Source of the DNA: Prevotella sp.
GTDB taxonomy: Bacteria > Bacteroidota > Bacteroidia > Bacteroidales > Bacteroidaceae
Direction: 5' to 3'
Assembly (NCBI GenBank): GCA_017471245.1
Contig: JAFUVB010000005.1
Coordinates: forward strand, 25,730 to 89,729
Length of the DNA stretch: 64,000 nucleotides
Shown: positions 32,875 through 43,681 of the stretch, piece after piece
Layout: each line of letters opens with the position of its first letter
Numbering within the stretch: position 1 is the stretch's first letter
The notes under the pieces: model-generated
What the model was told of the DNA's origin: nothing
What the model saw: the letters and a program-made list of their open reading frames with translations, nothing else
Databases searched by the model: none
Translations under genes and position numbers: made by a program

Positions 32875-35800
32875 TTAAAGTGTAACTCTAAGACCAATGT
32901 TGAAACGGCGCTGTGTAGGATATGCACTCCATCCGCCTGTATTCGACTCACGGTCATCAGGCATGTCAGTCCAGAGGGCAAGGTTGTTGCCGTTGACAAA
33001 CAGCTTCAACGACTGTAGACCAACGTTGCTCAACCATCTCTCTTTGGAGAAGGTGTAGGAAATCTCAGCATACTTCAGACGGAGATATGAACCATCGAAC
33101 ATGAAACGTGTGCCATTCGAATAGGTGCTTGCCTTGGCATTCGTGCTCCAGCGAGGAAGCGGAACGTCGGCATTCTGATTCTCCGGACTCCAGTAGCTGC
33201 CTTCGTGGTAGCCTGAAGTGCGGCTGTCGTTCAAACTCACGAGATTTACATCACGCGAAACGTTGTTGGTGCCGTAGAACTGTACGAAAGCGCTCCATCC
33301 CTTATAATCCACGCCAATCTGGAAATTCATGGTGTTCTGTGGAATACTTGAGAATCCATAGGGTATATAGTCGTTCTGCGAGATTACACCATCGGCATCG
33401 TAGTCAAGAATGATATAGTTTCCCGGCATTCGGTTGCTGTCATACTCATCGTGGGCGGTACTTCCATAAAGCTCATCCCAGTTGTTGTAATAGCCATGAT
33501 CCAGATAAACATACGTTTGGTTTATCGTCTTGCCTGCCTTCTTCTGATATTCAGGAGTCAGCTGCGGGTCATCGCGTTCAACAATGGTATTCACGGCATG
33601 GGTGAATGCCATGTTACCCCAGAGCCGCCAGTCATTGTTCAACTTCTTGTTGAAACGGATGTCAAGCTCGTAACCGGAGCTCTTCACCTTACCCAAGTTG
33701 GCAACAGGTGCGTTTCCGCCATAGTAACCCGGAACGGCGCGGTCGCTGCCGGCAATCAGAATGTCGGTACGATTCTCACGGAAATAGTCGAATGAACCTG
33801 TGATCAGACCGCCCAAGAAACCGAAGTCAACAGCAAGGTCGAGCTTTTTGGCTACTTCCCAATGCAAGTCGGGGTTACCTTCCTGAGTCTTCTGCCACCA
33901 TGTGTAAGGGCTTGAACCGAAATTCGGGCTGCCTCCAGAAATCTCCTGCGCAATGTTTCCGCTGTTCTCCCACGTGTCGCGGAACAGCCAACGACCTTGG
34001 CTTACATGGTCGTCACCAATCTCACCATAGGAGGCGCGCAGTTTCAGCACGTCGATGATGTGCTTATCGCGAAGGCGCTTCATGAAAGCTTCCTCGCTGA
34101 CCATCCAACCGATAGCTCCAGAATTGAAGAATGCGAAACGGTTGTCCTTTGAGAAGATTTCTGAACCGTTGTAGGCACCGTTGTACTCTAACAGATACTT
34201 GCGGGCGAAGTCGTAAGTGGCACGGAACACCCAGTTCTCACGCAGATAGGGTGAGAAACTCCCCGTCTGGTAGCGCTCGCGGCTGAAGTTACCCATTACA
34301 CCCACGGTGTGGTCACCGAATGTGCGGCTGTAGTTCAGCTGCATAGAGTAGTTCAGACGACGGTAGGTGAGCAGGTTGTTTACACTACCAGGTCCCTGAG
34401 ACCATGCATTGTTGTTCTTATAATCGAACTTATAGTTGGTTTCAGGCTGCACGTCCGACTTGCCAATGCCCGTGTCGGGATCAATCCAGTAGTGAGCCTC
34501 GTCTTCCCAGTCGTTAGTATCGTCGATACCACGGCCTTGCTCCACGAATGAATTATCGAAGGCGAGCTTTGCCATGGCCTTCAGTCCTGGGGTGATGAAG
34601 CCGAGATCCTGTTCGAGAGTGAAGTCGGTGTTCAGGCGGTCGGTAGTGGTATAGCCGATACCTGTTGTGCTCAGATACTCCATAGAGTTCTGTGAAGCCT
34701 GAGTTGGATTGGGATCATAGTATCCCCACATGCCGTTATCATACAAAGGACGGAAGGCTCCGGGAGCAATGCCATAGAATGCCGACCATACGAGATTCTC
34801 ATATTGAGCCTGCGTGGCCTTGCGGATGGCATGTGAACCGGAGAGGTTGATATGCAGCTGTGTGGTTTTTGTGAGGTTGAAGTCAAGGTTGCTGCGAACA
34901 TTAATGCGGTCGTAGGCGAATCCCGGCTCATAACCGCGAGTGTTAGGTACCTTCTTATAAATGTCACCCTCGTGAGCATAGTCAACGCTTGTGAAATATT
35001 TCACGAACTTGGAACCGCCGGATACGTTCACGTTGAAGTTGTAAGACATGGCAACATCCTTGAGCAACTCGTCAATCCAGTTTACATTCGGATAACGTTC
35101 CCATTCCTCGCGGGTTGCAGGATTGCGATACTTGTTGAGAATATCCTGCGGAGTGAATTTCACCCAATCATCGGGAGCGTATGCCAATTCTTTCTGAATG
35201 GCTTTGTTGCGAAGAACCAAAGCATCGTAGGAGTCCATTGCATCGGGCAGCTTTGAATAGGTCTTCAAAGTGGTGCTGGCATTGATGTTGATCGTGGCTG
35301 GACCTTCTGTTCCGTGCTTTGTGGTGATAAGAATAACGCCATTCGCTCCGCGCACACCGAACACGGCTGTAGCGGAGGCATCTTTCAATACGGAAATACT
35401 TGCCACGGAGTTGATGTCAACACTCGACATGGGACGCTCGATACCATCAACCAGTACCAAAGGTTCACCACCATTCCATGAAGTAGTACCGCGAATGTAG
35501 ATCTTCGGATCCTCGTCACCAGGCTGACCGGAGGTACTCATGGTTACCACACCAGGCAGGTTTCCGGTAAGAGCCTGACCGAGACTGGTCACACCACCGG
35601 TACGTTCCAACACTTTAGAGTCGGTCTGGGTGATGGCACCCACCACAGAGGCTTTCTTCTGCTGACCGAAACCAACCACCACCACTTAAGAGAGTTGGGT
35701 GTTGTCAGTCAGCACCACACTGAAGGTGCGCTGCGAGCCCACCTTAAATTCCTTGGTTTCCATTCCCACGTAGCTGACAACTATAACTGTCTGCTCAGAG

Positions 35801-36021
35801 GGAACATCAAGCTGGAATTTGCCGTCAAAGTCTGTTACCGTTCCATGAGCGGTATTTCCCTTAACAACAACCGATGCTCCGATGAGAGGCTCACCGGCAC
35901 CGTCGACGACTGTACCGTTCACTCGGATGCTTCCGCCCTGCGCCAGCGCGTTTGCCAGCGGCAACATTAGCATCAGGAGAGAAGGAACAGCGCGTTTCAA
36001 GAGACTTTTTAGCTGTTTCAT
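32875..36021 (-). pseudogene. xusA: SusC family TonB-dependent transporter (XusA), interrupted by an in-frame TAA
   Basis: The whole reading frame is 1049 codons from the ATG at 36021 (MKQLKSLLKRAVPSLLMLMLPLANALAQ signal peptide). A carboxypeptidase-D-like domain (VNGTVVDGAGEPLIGASVVVKG) is followed by TQLS, then TAA at 35686-35688, then VVVVGFGQQKKASVVGAI in the same frame. Family members read ELDEVVVVG or LSEVVVVG here, so the stop replaces one Glu (GAA to TAA, a single base). Downstream the plug (YIRGTTSWNG, LVLVDGIERPM) and barrel to the terminal RFNIGLRVTL are intact. A GTG at 35685 could restart translation but gives no signal peptide. In an intact form it would be the main xylo-oligosaccharide importer, first gene of the xus operon. 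Confidence 0.88.
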
Positions 36022-36121
36022 CTTGTCTGATTTTGATTCATAATTATTTATATTGGTTTTATACATTATAATATTATATATATGGTGCGACTTTACATCG
36101 TCATACTGTTTTCTTTTCCAA

Positions 36122-36160
36122 GGCTGGCACAAATCTCCTTCACAGGGACACGTGCCAGCC
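36122..36160 (-). promoter_or_regulatory. Hairpin in the long 5' leader of the xus operon
   Basis: The stem GGCTGGCAC/GTGCCAGCC (36122-36130 with 36152-36160) has a 21-base loop. It lies between the promoter box at 36282 and the xusA ATG at 36021, in a leader of about 255 bases. No T-run follows, so it is not a simple terminator. Confidence 0.5.
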
Positions 36161-36281
36161 GTTGTTTCCATGATAATTAAATCACTGGCTTATAAAAAAA
36201 GCTACTAATCACTAACTACAAATACTAACTACTAACAATATAATTAACATTAAAAAAACTGCTCAGGTTTGATTTTCGTTG

Positions 36282-36289
36282 CAAAGGTA
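36282..36289 (-). promoter_or_regulatory. -7 promoter box TACCTTTG of the xus operon
   Basis: A perfect TAnnTTTG box on the minus strand. It lies about 260 bases before the xusA ATG, far more than the usual 20 bases in this window, so the operon mRNA has a long leader. The adjacent 36290-36440 region is where an HTCS would be expected to bind; I saw no clear operator there. Confidence 0.65.
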
Positions 36290-36484
36290 GGCAAATTCTG
36301 GTGTTCTCGTTTTGCAAAAAGTAGCGCGTATGTTTAATAAAGTAACATGATGTGAATTTTAATCAAAACATGAAAAGCCTTGTTATGCGGGAAACGCGCC
36401 GCCCGCCAAGCTAAAAACATGGGATGTTGTTACGAAAACTTTGTCAAATGTAACATGCGCATTGCCGGTTTGCGGGAAAATGTG

Positions 36485-36492
36485 TATATTTG
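36485..36492 (+). promoter_or_regulatory. -7 promoter box TATATTTG of the HTCS gene
   Basis: A TAnnTTTG match on the plus strand with TTG at 36462-36464 (20-base spacing). It predicts transcription from about 36499 and supports the ATG at 36528. Confidence 0.65.
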
Positions 36493-36527
36493 CAACGATA
36501 ATGATACAAATCGATAAAACACGAACA

Positions 36528-39500
36528 ATGTTACGTAAAGTTCTATTAACGGCATTTGAACTTATTTTTGCAGTGTGTTTCACACATGCACAAACCGGAA
36601 AGCTGTTTGATGCAGACAAACAGTTGTCGAGCAGTTTCACCAGTCAGGTGTATCTTGACCGGGATGGTTTCATCTGGGTTGCTACGCGAAATGGGCTCAA
36701 CCGATATGATGGCTATCAGTTTCAGTCAATAAAAAGAGAGAGAGCATGAGTCGGGCATGGCGAGCAATTATGTGAATTGCATGATACAAGATGGCAGCGG
36801 ACTTTTCTATCTTGGCATGTATGGCGCGCTTCAGACTTACGACGGCAACAGTTTCCGCGACGTGGAAGTGCGCGACCTGAGCGGAAACGTGGTTCCCTGC
36901 TATGTCACTTGTTTCCTCCAACTCAGAAACGGCGACATGCTTGCAGGCACTTCTGGTCACGGACTGCTGAAGATTACCGACCGGAGCCATGCCGTTCAGC
37001 AAAACGGTGCCTTGCGCAAAATCCTTACCGTTCAGGATATGGTAGAAGACCGGCGAGGACATGTGTGGATTGCAACCAACAGCTACGGTCTGCTCGATTA
37101 TGACGGAAAAACAGCAACGAGATATTTTGCCGACGACAAGCAAGTGGGCATTTTGCGCCAGATTTGTCTCGATCAGGACGGAAACATGTATGTGGGTACA
37201 TCTGGAAACGGTGTTTACGTGCGCAGTGCCAAAGGCGGAGAGTTCCGCCATCTCGATGCGGCAGGCAGCAAGCATGTTTCTTCACTCTATTGTTGCCGCG
37301 ACGGGCGGCTGATGATCGGCTACGACGGGAAAGGCGTGGCTATCTATAACCCGAAAACCGGGCAGATAAGCGACAACCCGTTCTTCAGTCGCGACGTGGA
37401 TCTCAGCATGAGCAAGGTTTACAGCATGGTGGAGGATGCCAGCGGCAATATCTGGTTGGGACTCTTGCAGAAAGGAATCTACATGCAGCCTAAGCAGGTT
37501 ACGGGATTCCGCTACTTGGGTTACAAGCTCGGAGGGCGCAATGTGATAGGTCAGGCGTGCGTTATCAGTACGCTGATTGATAGCCGTGGCCGCTGCTGGG
37601 TAGGCACCGACAAGGACGGTCTCTACTGTCTCGACGAGCAGCAGCGCCCAATACACCATTTCAAAGAAGGATTCCCCGCATCGGTGATGAGCATTGCCGA
37701 GGACGGTTCGGGCAGGATTTGGGTAGGCAGCTGGAACGAGGGATTCGGTTATATCGACTCTGAGGCGAAGAGCTATCATCAGTATCCCCACTACACATCT
37801 TCCAGCGGCTTTGCCATTCAAGCCTCAGGAAGCACGTTGTGGGTAGCCACGATGGGGCAGGGGCTGATTGAAATCAACCAGGAAACCGGTCATCTGAAGG
37901 CCTATACCATGGATTCCAGGGCTGCCACCGACAGGAAAGTGAACAGCATTGCCAACGACTATATCTCGAAAATGTCGCTATCGCCCGATGGCAAACGAGT
38001 GTATCTCGCCACCACAATGGGCGTTTGCTGCCTCGACGTGGAGAAAAACAGCTGGACAAGTGTGTTCGGGGAGAACTGCCTGAACTACGGAACGCCGGCG
38101 CGAATTGTGAAAGAGTATAACGGCAAACTGTGGATTGGCACTAACGACGGGCTCTACTGCTACGACATGAAGCTGAAACAGCTGAACCTTTACACCACGG
38201 AAAAGGGACTGGCTGACAATGGTATCGCTTCGATTGAGCAAGACAAGGAGGGCCGATTGTGGATTGGCACCGACCACGGTCTGTGTTGCCATGACCCGAA
38301 AACAGGGCTCACGCAGAGCTATTTCGTGGACAGCGGTCTGCAGTCGAATGAGTTTTCCGACGGAGCTTCATGGAGCCATCAGCGCGGCGTGATGCTTTTC
38401 GGCGGCGTGGGTGGCATCACCTGGTTCCGCCCGGAGAATATCCATCAGAGCCAGTGGGATGCCAAAGTGAGACTGGTCAACTTCATCGTGAACCGCCATT
38501 TGGTGAGCAGCACATCGAAATCGGGCAGGTATCATATATGCGACACCACCGTGATTGCCGCCAACCGCTTTGAACTGGCATCCCACGACAACACGTTTGC
38601 CATTCAGTTTTCCACTCTCACCTACGATGCGCCCGAGCATATCACCTATTGGTATAGCATCAACGGCGACTCGTTCACCCGCCTGCAGCCGGGCATGAAC
38701 GAGATAACGTTCACCCATCTCTCGCCAGGCACCTATCATTTCCGCGTTAAGGCGCAGCGTGACAACCAGTTCTCCGCCGAAAAAGAGTTCACCGTGGTGG
38801 TGCATTCGCCGTGGTACCGCTCCACATGGGCATATCTTGCCTATCTGCTCGCCATTGCGTTTGCCGTTTGGAGGTATCTGGTGGAGCGGCGCAGGAAGGA
38901 GCAAAACCGCCTTCGCCTGCAGGAACACATCCACGCCGAGGAGATGGGCGAGGCCAAATTGCGCTTCTTTATGAACATCAGTCATGAGATTCGCACGCCT
39001 ATGACGCTGATAATGACACCCTTGCTCTCATTGATGAAGAACGAGACCGACCCCACCAAGAAGAACGTTTATGAGACTATCAAGCGCAATGCGGAACGAA
39101 TCCTGAACCTGATCAACCAGATGATGGATCTCAGAAAGATAGACAAGGGACAGATGCAGATGCGTATGGCAGAGACTGACCTGATAGCCTTCGTGCGCGA
39201 AATCCACGATCTGTTTGAGCATCAGGCCAAGACGAAGCAGATAGAGATGGCGTTTGAGCCTGATGCCGACACGCTTCCCGTGTGGATCGACCGCCGCAAT
39301 TTCGACAAGGTGATTATGAACATCCTCTCGAATGCCTTCAAGTTTACGCCCGCAGGCGGGAAAATCGACATACGGATCCGCCACGATGCCGACCATGCCA
39401 GCATCTCCATCAGCGACAACGGGGAGAAAATACCCGAAGACAAGATTGGCAAGATATTCGAAAGGTTCTATCAGACATCATCGAAGGTGAACGACCGCAA

Positions 39501-40515
39501 CGTGGGAACGGGCATCGGACTCGACCTGACCCGCTCGTTGGTGGAGTTGCACCACGGCACCATTGAGGCGCATAATCTGGAACAAGGCTGCGAGTTCGTG
39601 GTTACCATACCGATGGGCAACGCTCATCTGAGCGAGGTGGAGATGCTTGCCGATGCCGAAACGGAAGAATCGGCATTGCATTCTGCCGACGAGAACCTGT
39701 TTAACGAAGAAGAGATTGCCCCTGCCCCCATACTGCCAAGTGGCAAAAAGCCGGTTTTGGTGATTGCTGAAGACGATGACGAAATCCGAAACTATCTCGA
39801 CAGCGAGCTAAGTCAGGACTATGAGGTGAAGGCATGCACCAATGGGCGTGAGGCATTTACGGAAATAATCCGCTCGATGCCCGCACTGGTGCTCAGCGAC
39901 GTGATGATGCCCGAGATGGACGGCAACAAGCTATGCGCGAAAATCAAATCGAACCCCGGCACAAACCACATCCCCGTGATACTGCTTACTGCCAAAAACC
40001 GAGACGAGGACAAACTGGAAGGATTAGAGACAGGTGCTGATGCCTATGTGGTGAAGCCATTTAACATGGATATTTTGCGCCGCACCATACTTAATTTATT
40101 GAACTCTCACAGGTTGCTGCAACTGAAATATGCGCGCAACGACAATCTGGAAGAGCAGGTGGACAAGGTAAAAGTGGTTTCGCCAGACGAGCGGTTGCTC
40201 AAGCGGGTGATGGAGGTAATCAACAAACATCTTGACGATTCCGACCTCAGTGTAGACATGATTGCCGACCAGGTTGGCATCAGCCGCGTTCACCTGCATC
40301 GCAAAATGAAAGAGCTGACCGGGCAGACTCCCCACGACTTTATCCGTAACCTGCGACTGAAACAGGCTGCCAACCTGCTTGCAAACCGGGGAATGAATGT
40401 CACGGAGGTGATGTATGCCTGCGGCTTCTCCAGTTCTGCGTCTTTCTCCACGGTGTTCAAGAAGTTCTATGGCATGTCGCCGCGCGACTACATGAAAGAA
40501 CATCAGGAGCGATAA
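36528..40515 (+). pseudogene. Hybrid two-component system regulator (HTCS) of the xylan locus, frameshifted near its N-terminus
   Basis: The gene is read in two frames. The first (36528-36749) has a signal peptide (MLRKVLLTAFELIFAVCFTHAQ) and the first propeller strand (VYLDRDGFIWVATRNGLNRYDGYQF), then stops at 36747. The rest continues in the +1 frame from about 36742 (EHESGMASNYV) to 40515. Removing one base from the A-run, or adding one AG to the (AG)5 tract at 36735-36744, restores about 1329 codons, the usual HTCS length. The domains are two Reg_prop propellers, Y_Y_Y, a membrane segment (about 38830-38880), HisKA with NISHEIRTP, HATPase (NILSNAFKFTP), receiver (VLSDVMMPEMDG) and an AraC-type HTH. 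It should sense xylo-oligosaccharides and activate the divergent xus operon, like XynR-type regulators. Confidence 0.88.
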
Positions 40516-40530
40516 CTATGGCAGGTTATT

Positions 40531-40662
40531 CAAAACCTATGCTTTCGGCCTTTAATATCTATGTTTTTGACCCTCAAAACCTATGCTTTTGACCCTCAAA
40601 ACCTATGTTTTTGGGCTTCAAAACCTATGCTTTTACACATCAAAACCTATGCTTTTGAAAAA
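40531..40662 (+). repeat. 22-bp periodic array, 6 units
   Basis: Units start at 40531, 40553, 40575, 40597, 40619 and 40641. The core CAAAACCTATGCTTTTG is an imperfect palindrome (CAAAA/TTTTG), followed by five variable bases such as ACCCT or GGCTT. It begins 16 bases after the HTCS stop. Confidence 0.85.
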
Positions 40663-40673
40663 GGGCGCTATAC

Positions 40674-40771
40674 TCAACGGTCAATGCTCAATGTTCAATG
40701 TTCAATGGCAAACGGTCAATGTTCAATGCTCAATGTTCAATGTTCAATGGCCAACGGTCAATGGTCAATGA
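40674..40771 (-). repeat. Heptad array, reverse orientation, 14 units
   Basis: Fourteen uninterrupted 7-bp units (TCAATGT, TCAATGC, TCAATGG, TCAACGG, CAAACGG) lie directly after the 22-bp array and before a terminator. Confidence 0.88.
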
Positions 40772-40772
40772 A

Positions 40773-40810
40773 AAAAATACGCCTGACCGATGGCCAAGCG
40801 TATTCTTTTT
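40773..40810. terminator. Bidirectional terminator between HTCS and metalloprotease genes
   Basis: The AATACGC/GCGTATT stem (40776-40782 with 40798-40804) is flanked by A-rich and T-rich runs. On the minus strand seven T follow the stem, serving the metalloprotease gene; on the plus strand CTTTTT follows. Confidence 0.7.
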
Positions 40811-40837
40811 GGGGAAGATGCCGGAGCATCTGGCATG

Positions 40838-43447
40838 TTATTTCACGTTTTCACGTTTCTCGCGAATCTTCTTTATGCGGAGCAGCAGGTCGTCGTAGTG
40901 CATGTAGTTGATAGAGTTCTTTGCACTCAAATCCTTCTGCTTCTTCACAAAATCCTCAATCTTGTTTAGGTGGAGCAGTGCGTAGAGCGTTGCATCGCTG
41001 TTCAGGGCGGTGGTGTTCACAGGGCGGTTGGTCTGCGTCTGGATAGCTCCGCCGCCTTGAGAGCCGCTTGTCTGTGTGGCAACAGGATTCAGGATGAGAT
41101 TCATACGATCGATGTAGCTGCGCTCCACCTGACGGCGATAGCTGTTAATCTTCTCATCCTTGTCGTTGATGGGCTTCCACACCGTGGCAAACACGTCGTT
41201 CAGGTATTCCTCAACAGGATATATGCCTTGCTTATACTGGTTGGCAATCATCACGGGAGCCAGCTCGTATGACAGTGTGGTGGTGGCAAGCTGCACCATA
41301 TCCGATTCTGGATCAAGTCCCAGTTTGTCAACGATGCTCTGCGGATAGAGCCATATCTGCGGTTCCATTACGTTGCGTCCCATCCATTCGATGGCCTCTT
41401 TCTGAATGGCTTTCGGAGCGAACTCGTAGGGCTTCATGCCAGGAATGGTGTTGCGGTATTTGCCGTTGATGTTGCGCTGCACGTGGCCGTAATAGCGCTG
41501 GTACTGCTGTTTCACCGAGCGATACAGCTCGTTGAGGTCGTCATACTGTCCGTCGGGCTGGGCTGTCCATGTCTCGATGTTGTCCATAATGCGCTTCAGG
41601 TTCTTGATACCGTAGTCGCTTGCCTTCATATTGTTGTCGCCAATGCTCTCAGTCTGGCTGCGCGGGTCGCTGCCACGTCCCTCGTCGCCGCAGTAAGCCA
41701 CGTGCGGGTTCTTGCGGAGCATCTCTGTCACCTGCTTGCGCAGTGCGTCTTTCTCTTTATAAGGATCCTTGAATTCCGGTCGATACTGATATCCCCACTT
41801 GATAGCCCACTTGTCGTAGTCGTTGATACGGGGGAAGAGACCCTTCTCGCCGATATTGTCTTCAGGCTGTGCCACATAGTTGAAGCGGGCATAGTCCATG
41901 ATTGAGTAGGTGTGTCCGTGAGCTTCCACCCATTTCTTGTCGCGCAGTTTCTCCACCGGAGTGAAGCTGCTGGAAAGCATGTTGTGGCGCAAACCGAGCG
42001 TATGGCCTACCTCGTGGCTGCTCACAAAGCGTATCAGCTGCCCCATCAGCTTGTCGTCGAGCTGCATTTTCTGGGCGCGCTTGTCCAACGGACCGCACTG
42101 GGTGATATACCATTTGCGCACCAGATTCATTACATTATGGTACCAGCACACGTGGGCTTCGATGATTTCGCCTGAGCGTGGGTCAACGATGTGCGGGCCA
42201 TAGGCATTCTCCGTCTCGCTCGGCAAGTAGCGGATGAAGCTGTAGCGTGCATCATCGGGACTGATGCTACCGTCGGCAGGAACCTCCTTAGCCACGATGG
42301 CGTTCTTGAAACCGGCTTCCTCGAAAGCCTTGTTCCAGTCGTTCACACCGGCAATCAGATAGGGAACCCACTTCTTGGGAGTGGCTGGGTCGATGTAATA
42401 AACAATCTGCTTCTTGGGTTCCACCAGCTTTCCTGCTGCGTATGCTTTCGGATCTTTTGGCTCCAAGCGATAGCGCGCCACAATGCTGTAGTGCTTCGAC
42501 GGGTTGGAATCGGTGAACTTGGTGATGCGGTCTACGAAATAGCCCACGCGCTCATCCTCCAAGCGCGGCTGCATGGGTGTTTCGGGCAGCAATACGATGC
42601 TGGTGTTGAGGCTCAGTGTGATGAAACCGGTGCGGCTGGCTGGTGTTGAACCACCACCACTTGGGCGCTGACCGCCTCCCAATGCACCTCCGCCACCGCC
42701 TCCACCGGCTGTATAGGTGCGCAGCGTGCTTACTTCAACGTTGATGGGATAGGTCTTGATGGTGTCGATGAATGTCCTGTCGGCTGCGATGCCGCCTAAG
42801 CCGAGCTGTCCTTTTGCATTGTTGGCGAAGCTGGTAACGCCGTTATCCTGCAAGAAAAGGTTGGTAACGTCAATCAGGCGGGCGCCAGTCTCCTTGTTCT
42901 TGCCTATCACGTCGAACTTCATCACGATGGGATCAACAGTGGAAATGTCAACCAAATGACTCATGTCTTCATTCTGGTCGGCGACTTGTGTCTTCACAAA
43001 TGTGCGCATGAACACGGTGCTGGTGTCGCGCTCTTCCAAGTAGAAGGCTGAATGGCTCACCTCTTCACCGGGAAGTTTGGAGAATCCTTGTGGCACGTTC
43101 ACGTAGCGAGCCACGGCAAGGAACATGCGGCCAAACAGGTTTTCGGGTACTTCGAAATACCATTTCTTTTCGATGTGGCGAACAGTGAACACTCCTTCCT
43201 GCACGGAACCGCCTTTCTTAATCAGGTCTTCATAGGCATTGGGATTCTTCTTCGGTGCATCCTGACGAGCACCATTCATACCCATTCCTGGTCCGCCGGG
43301 GCGGCGCGGACCGCGCGGTCCTACAGAATCTTTCTTCACCACAGGGGTATCGTCGGGAGCAACCAACGACAGTTGTGAGCCAGACGCATAGCAGTGTCCG
43401 CTCTGCAACATAAGCATAGCCATTACAGCAAGTGCAAAATGTTTCAT
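40838..43447 (-). CDS. Zinc-dependent metalloprotease of the DUF5117/DUF5118 type
   Basis: 869 residues with a signal peptide (MKHFALAVMAMLMLQSGHCYA). The zinc motif HEVGHTLGLRH has His478, His482 and His488, with Glu479 catalytic, as in metzincin-like enzymes; the family also carries an N-terminal DUF5118 and a DUF5117 domain, which fits the size. Two low-complexity inserts stand out: a Pro/Gly/Arg stretch near residues 45-60 and a Gly-rich run near residues 245-275 (encoded around 42650-42720). Probably a secreted or periplasmic protease that digests proteins or peptides. It follows a SusCD pair on the same strand, but a strong terminator separates them, so it is a separate unit. Confidence 0.85.
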   Translation of the reverse strand: MKHFALAVMAMLMLQSGHCYASGSQLSLVAPDDTPVVKKDSVGPRGPRRPGGPGMGMNGARQDAPKKNPNAYEDLIKKGGSVQEGVFTVRHIEKKWYFEVPENLFGRMFLAVARYVNVPQGFSKLPGEEVSHSAFYLEERDTSTVFMRTFVKTQVADQNEDMSHLVDISTVDPIVMKFDVIGKNKETGARLIDVTNLFLQDNGVTSFANNAKGQLGLGGIAADRTFIDTIKTYPINVEVSTLRTYTAGGGGGGGALGGGQRPSGGGSTPASRTGFITLSLNTSIVLLPETPMQPRLEDERVGYFVDRITKFTDSNPSKHYSIVARYRLEPKDPKAYAAGKLVEPKKQIVYYIDPATPKKWVPYLIAGVNDWNKAFEEAGFKNAIVAKEVPADGSISPDDARYSFIRYLPSETENAYGPHIVDPRSGEIIEAHVCWYHNVMNLVRKWYITQCGPLDKRAQKMQLDDKLMGQLIRFVSSHEVGHTLGLRHNMLSSSFTPVEKLRDKKWVEAHGHTYSIMDYARFNYVAQPEDNIGEKGLFPRINDYDKWAIKWGYQYRPEFKDPYKEKDALRKQVTEMLRKNPHVAYCGDEGRGSDPRSQTESIGDNNMKASDYGIKNLKRIMDNIETWTAQPDGQYDDLNELYRSVKQQYQRYYGHVQRNINGKYRNTIPGMKPYEFAPKAIQKEAIEWMGRNVMEPQIWLYPQSIVDKLGLDPESDMVQLATTTLSYELAPVMIANQYKQGIYPVEEYLNDVFATVWKPINDKDEKINSYRRQVERSYIDRMNLILNPVATQTSGSQGGGAIQTQTNRPVNTTALNSDATLYALLHLNKIEDFVKKQKDLSAKNSINYMHYDDLLLRIKKIREKRENVK

Positions 43448-43606
43448 ACTTTTGTTTTAGGTTATTGTAATTAATGATAAATAATTTGCTTTTTTGACGT
43501 AAGCCTGCCTGATTTGTATAATGAACTTAATCATTTTTTGCATTCATTGTATTTTCTTGTGAACAAACTCTATGTTCATTGTGATATCTTGTGAACAAAC
43601 GAAACG

Positions 43607-43651
43607 AAAAAACCACTATCGGCAAGTCTGTCGAAGAAATGCCGATAGTGG
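43607..43651 (-). terminator. Strong rho-independent terminator after the second susD
   Basis: A perfect 12-bp stem CCACTATCGGCA (43613-43624) and complement (43640-43651) is followed on the minus strand by six T. It lies 31 bases after the SusD stop. Confidence 0.88.
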
Positions 43652-43681
43652 GGTTCTATCCTTTGTTATTCCAAGAATGAA

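Noticed and set aside
36441-36527. N-terminal extension of the HTCS first frame
   Set aside because: It includes the promoter box at 36485-36492; the signal peptide begins at 36528.
40531-40662. CRISPR array
   Set aside because: The period is only 22 bp, the units are degenerate palindromes with 5-base tails, and there are no spacers or cas genes.
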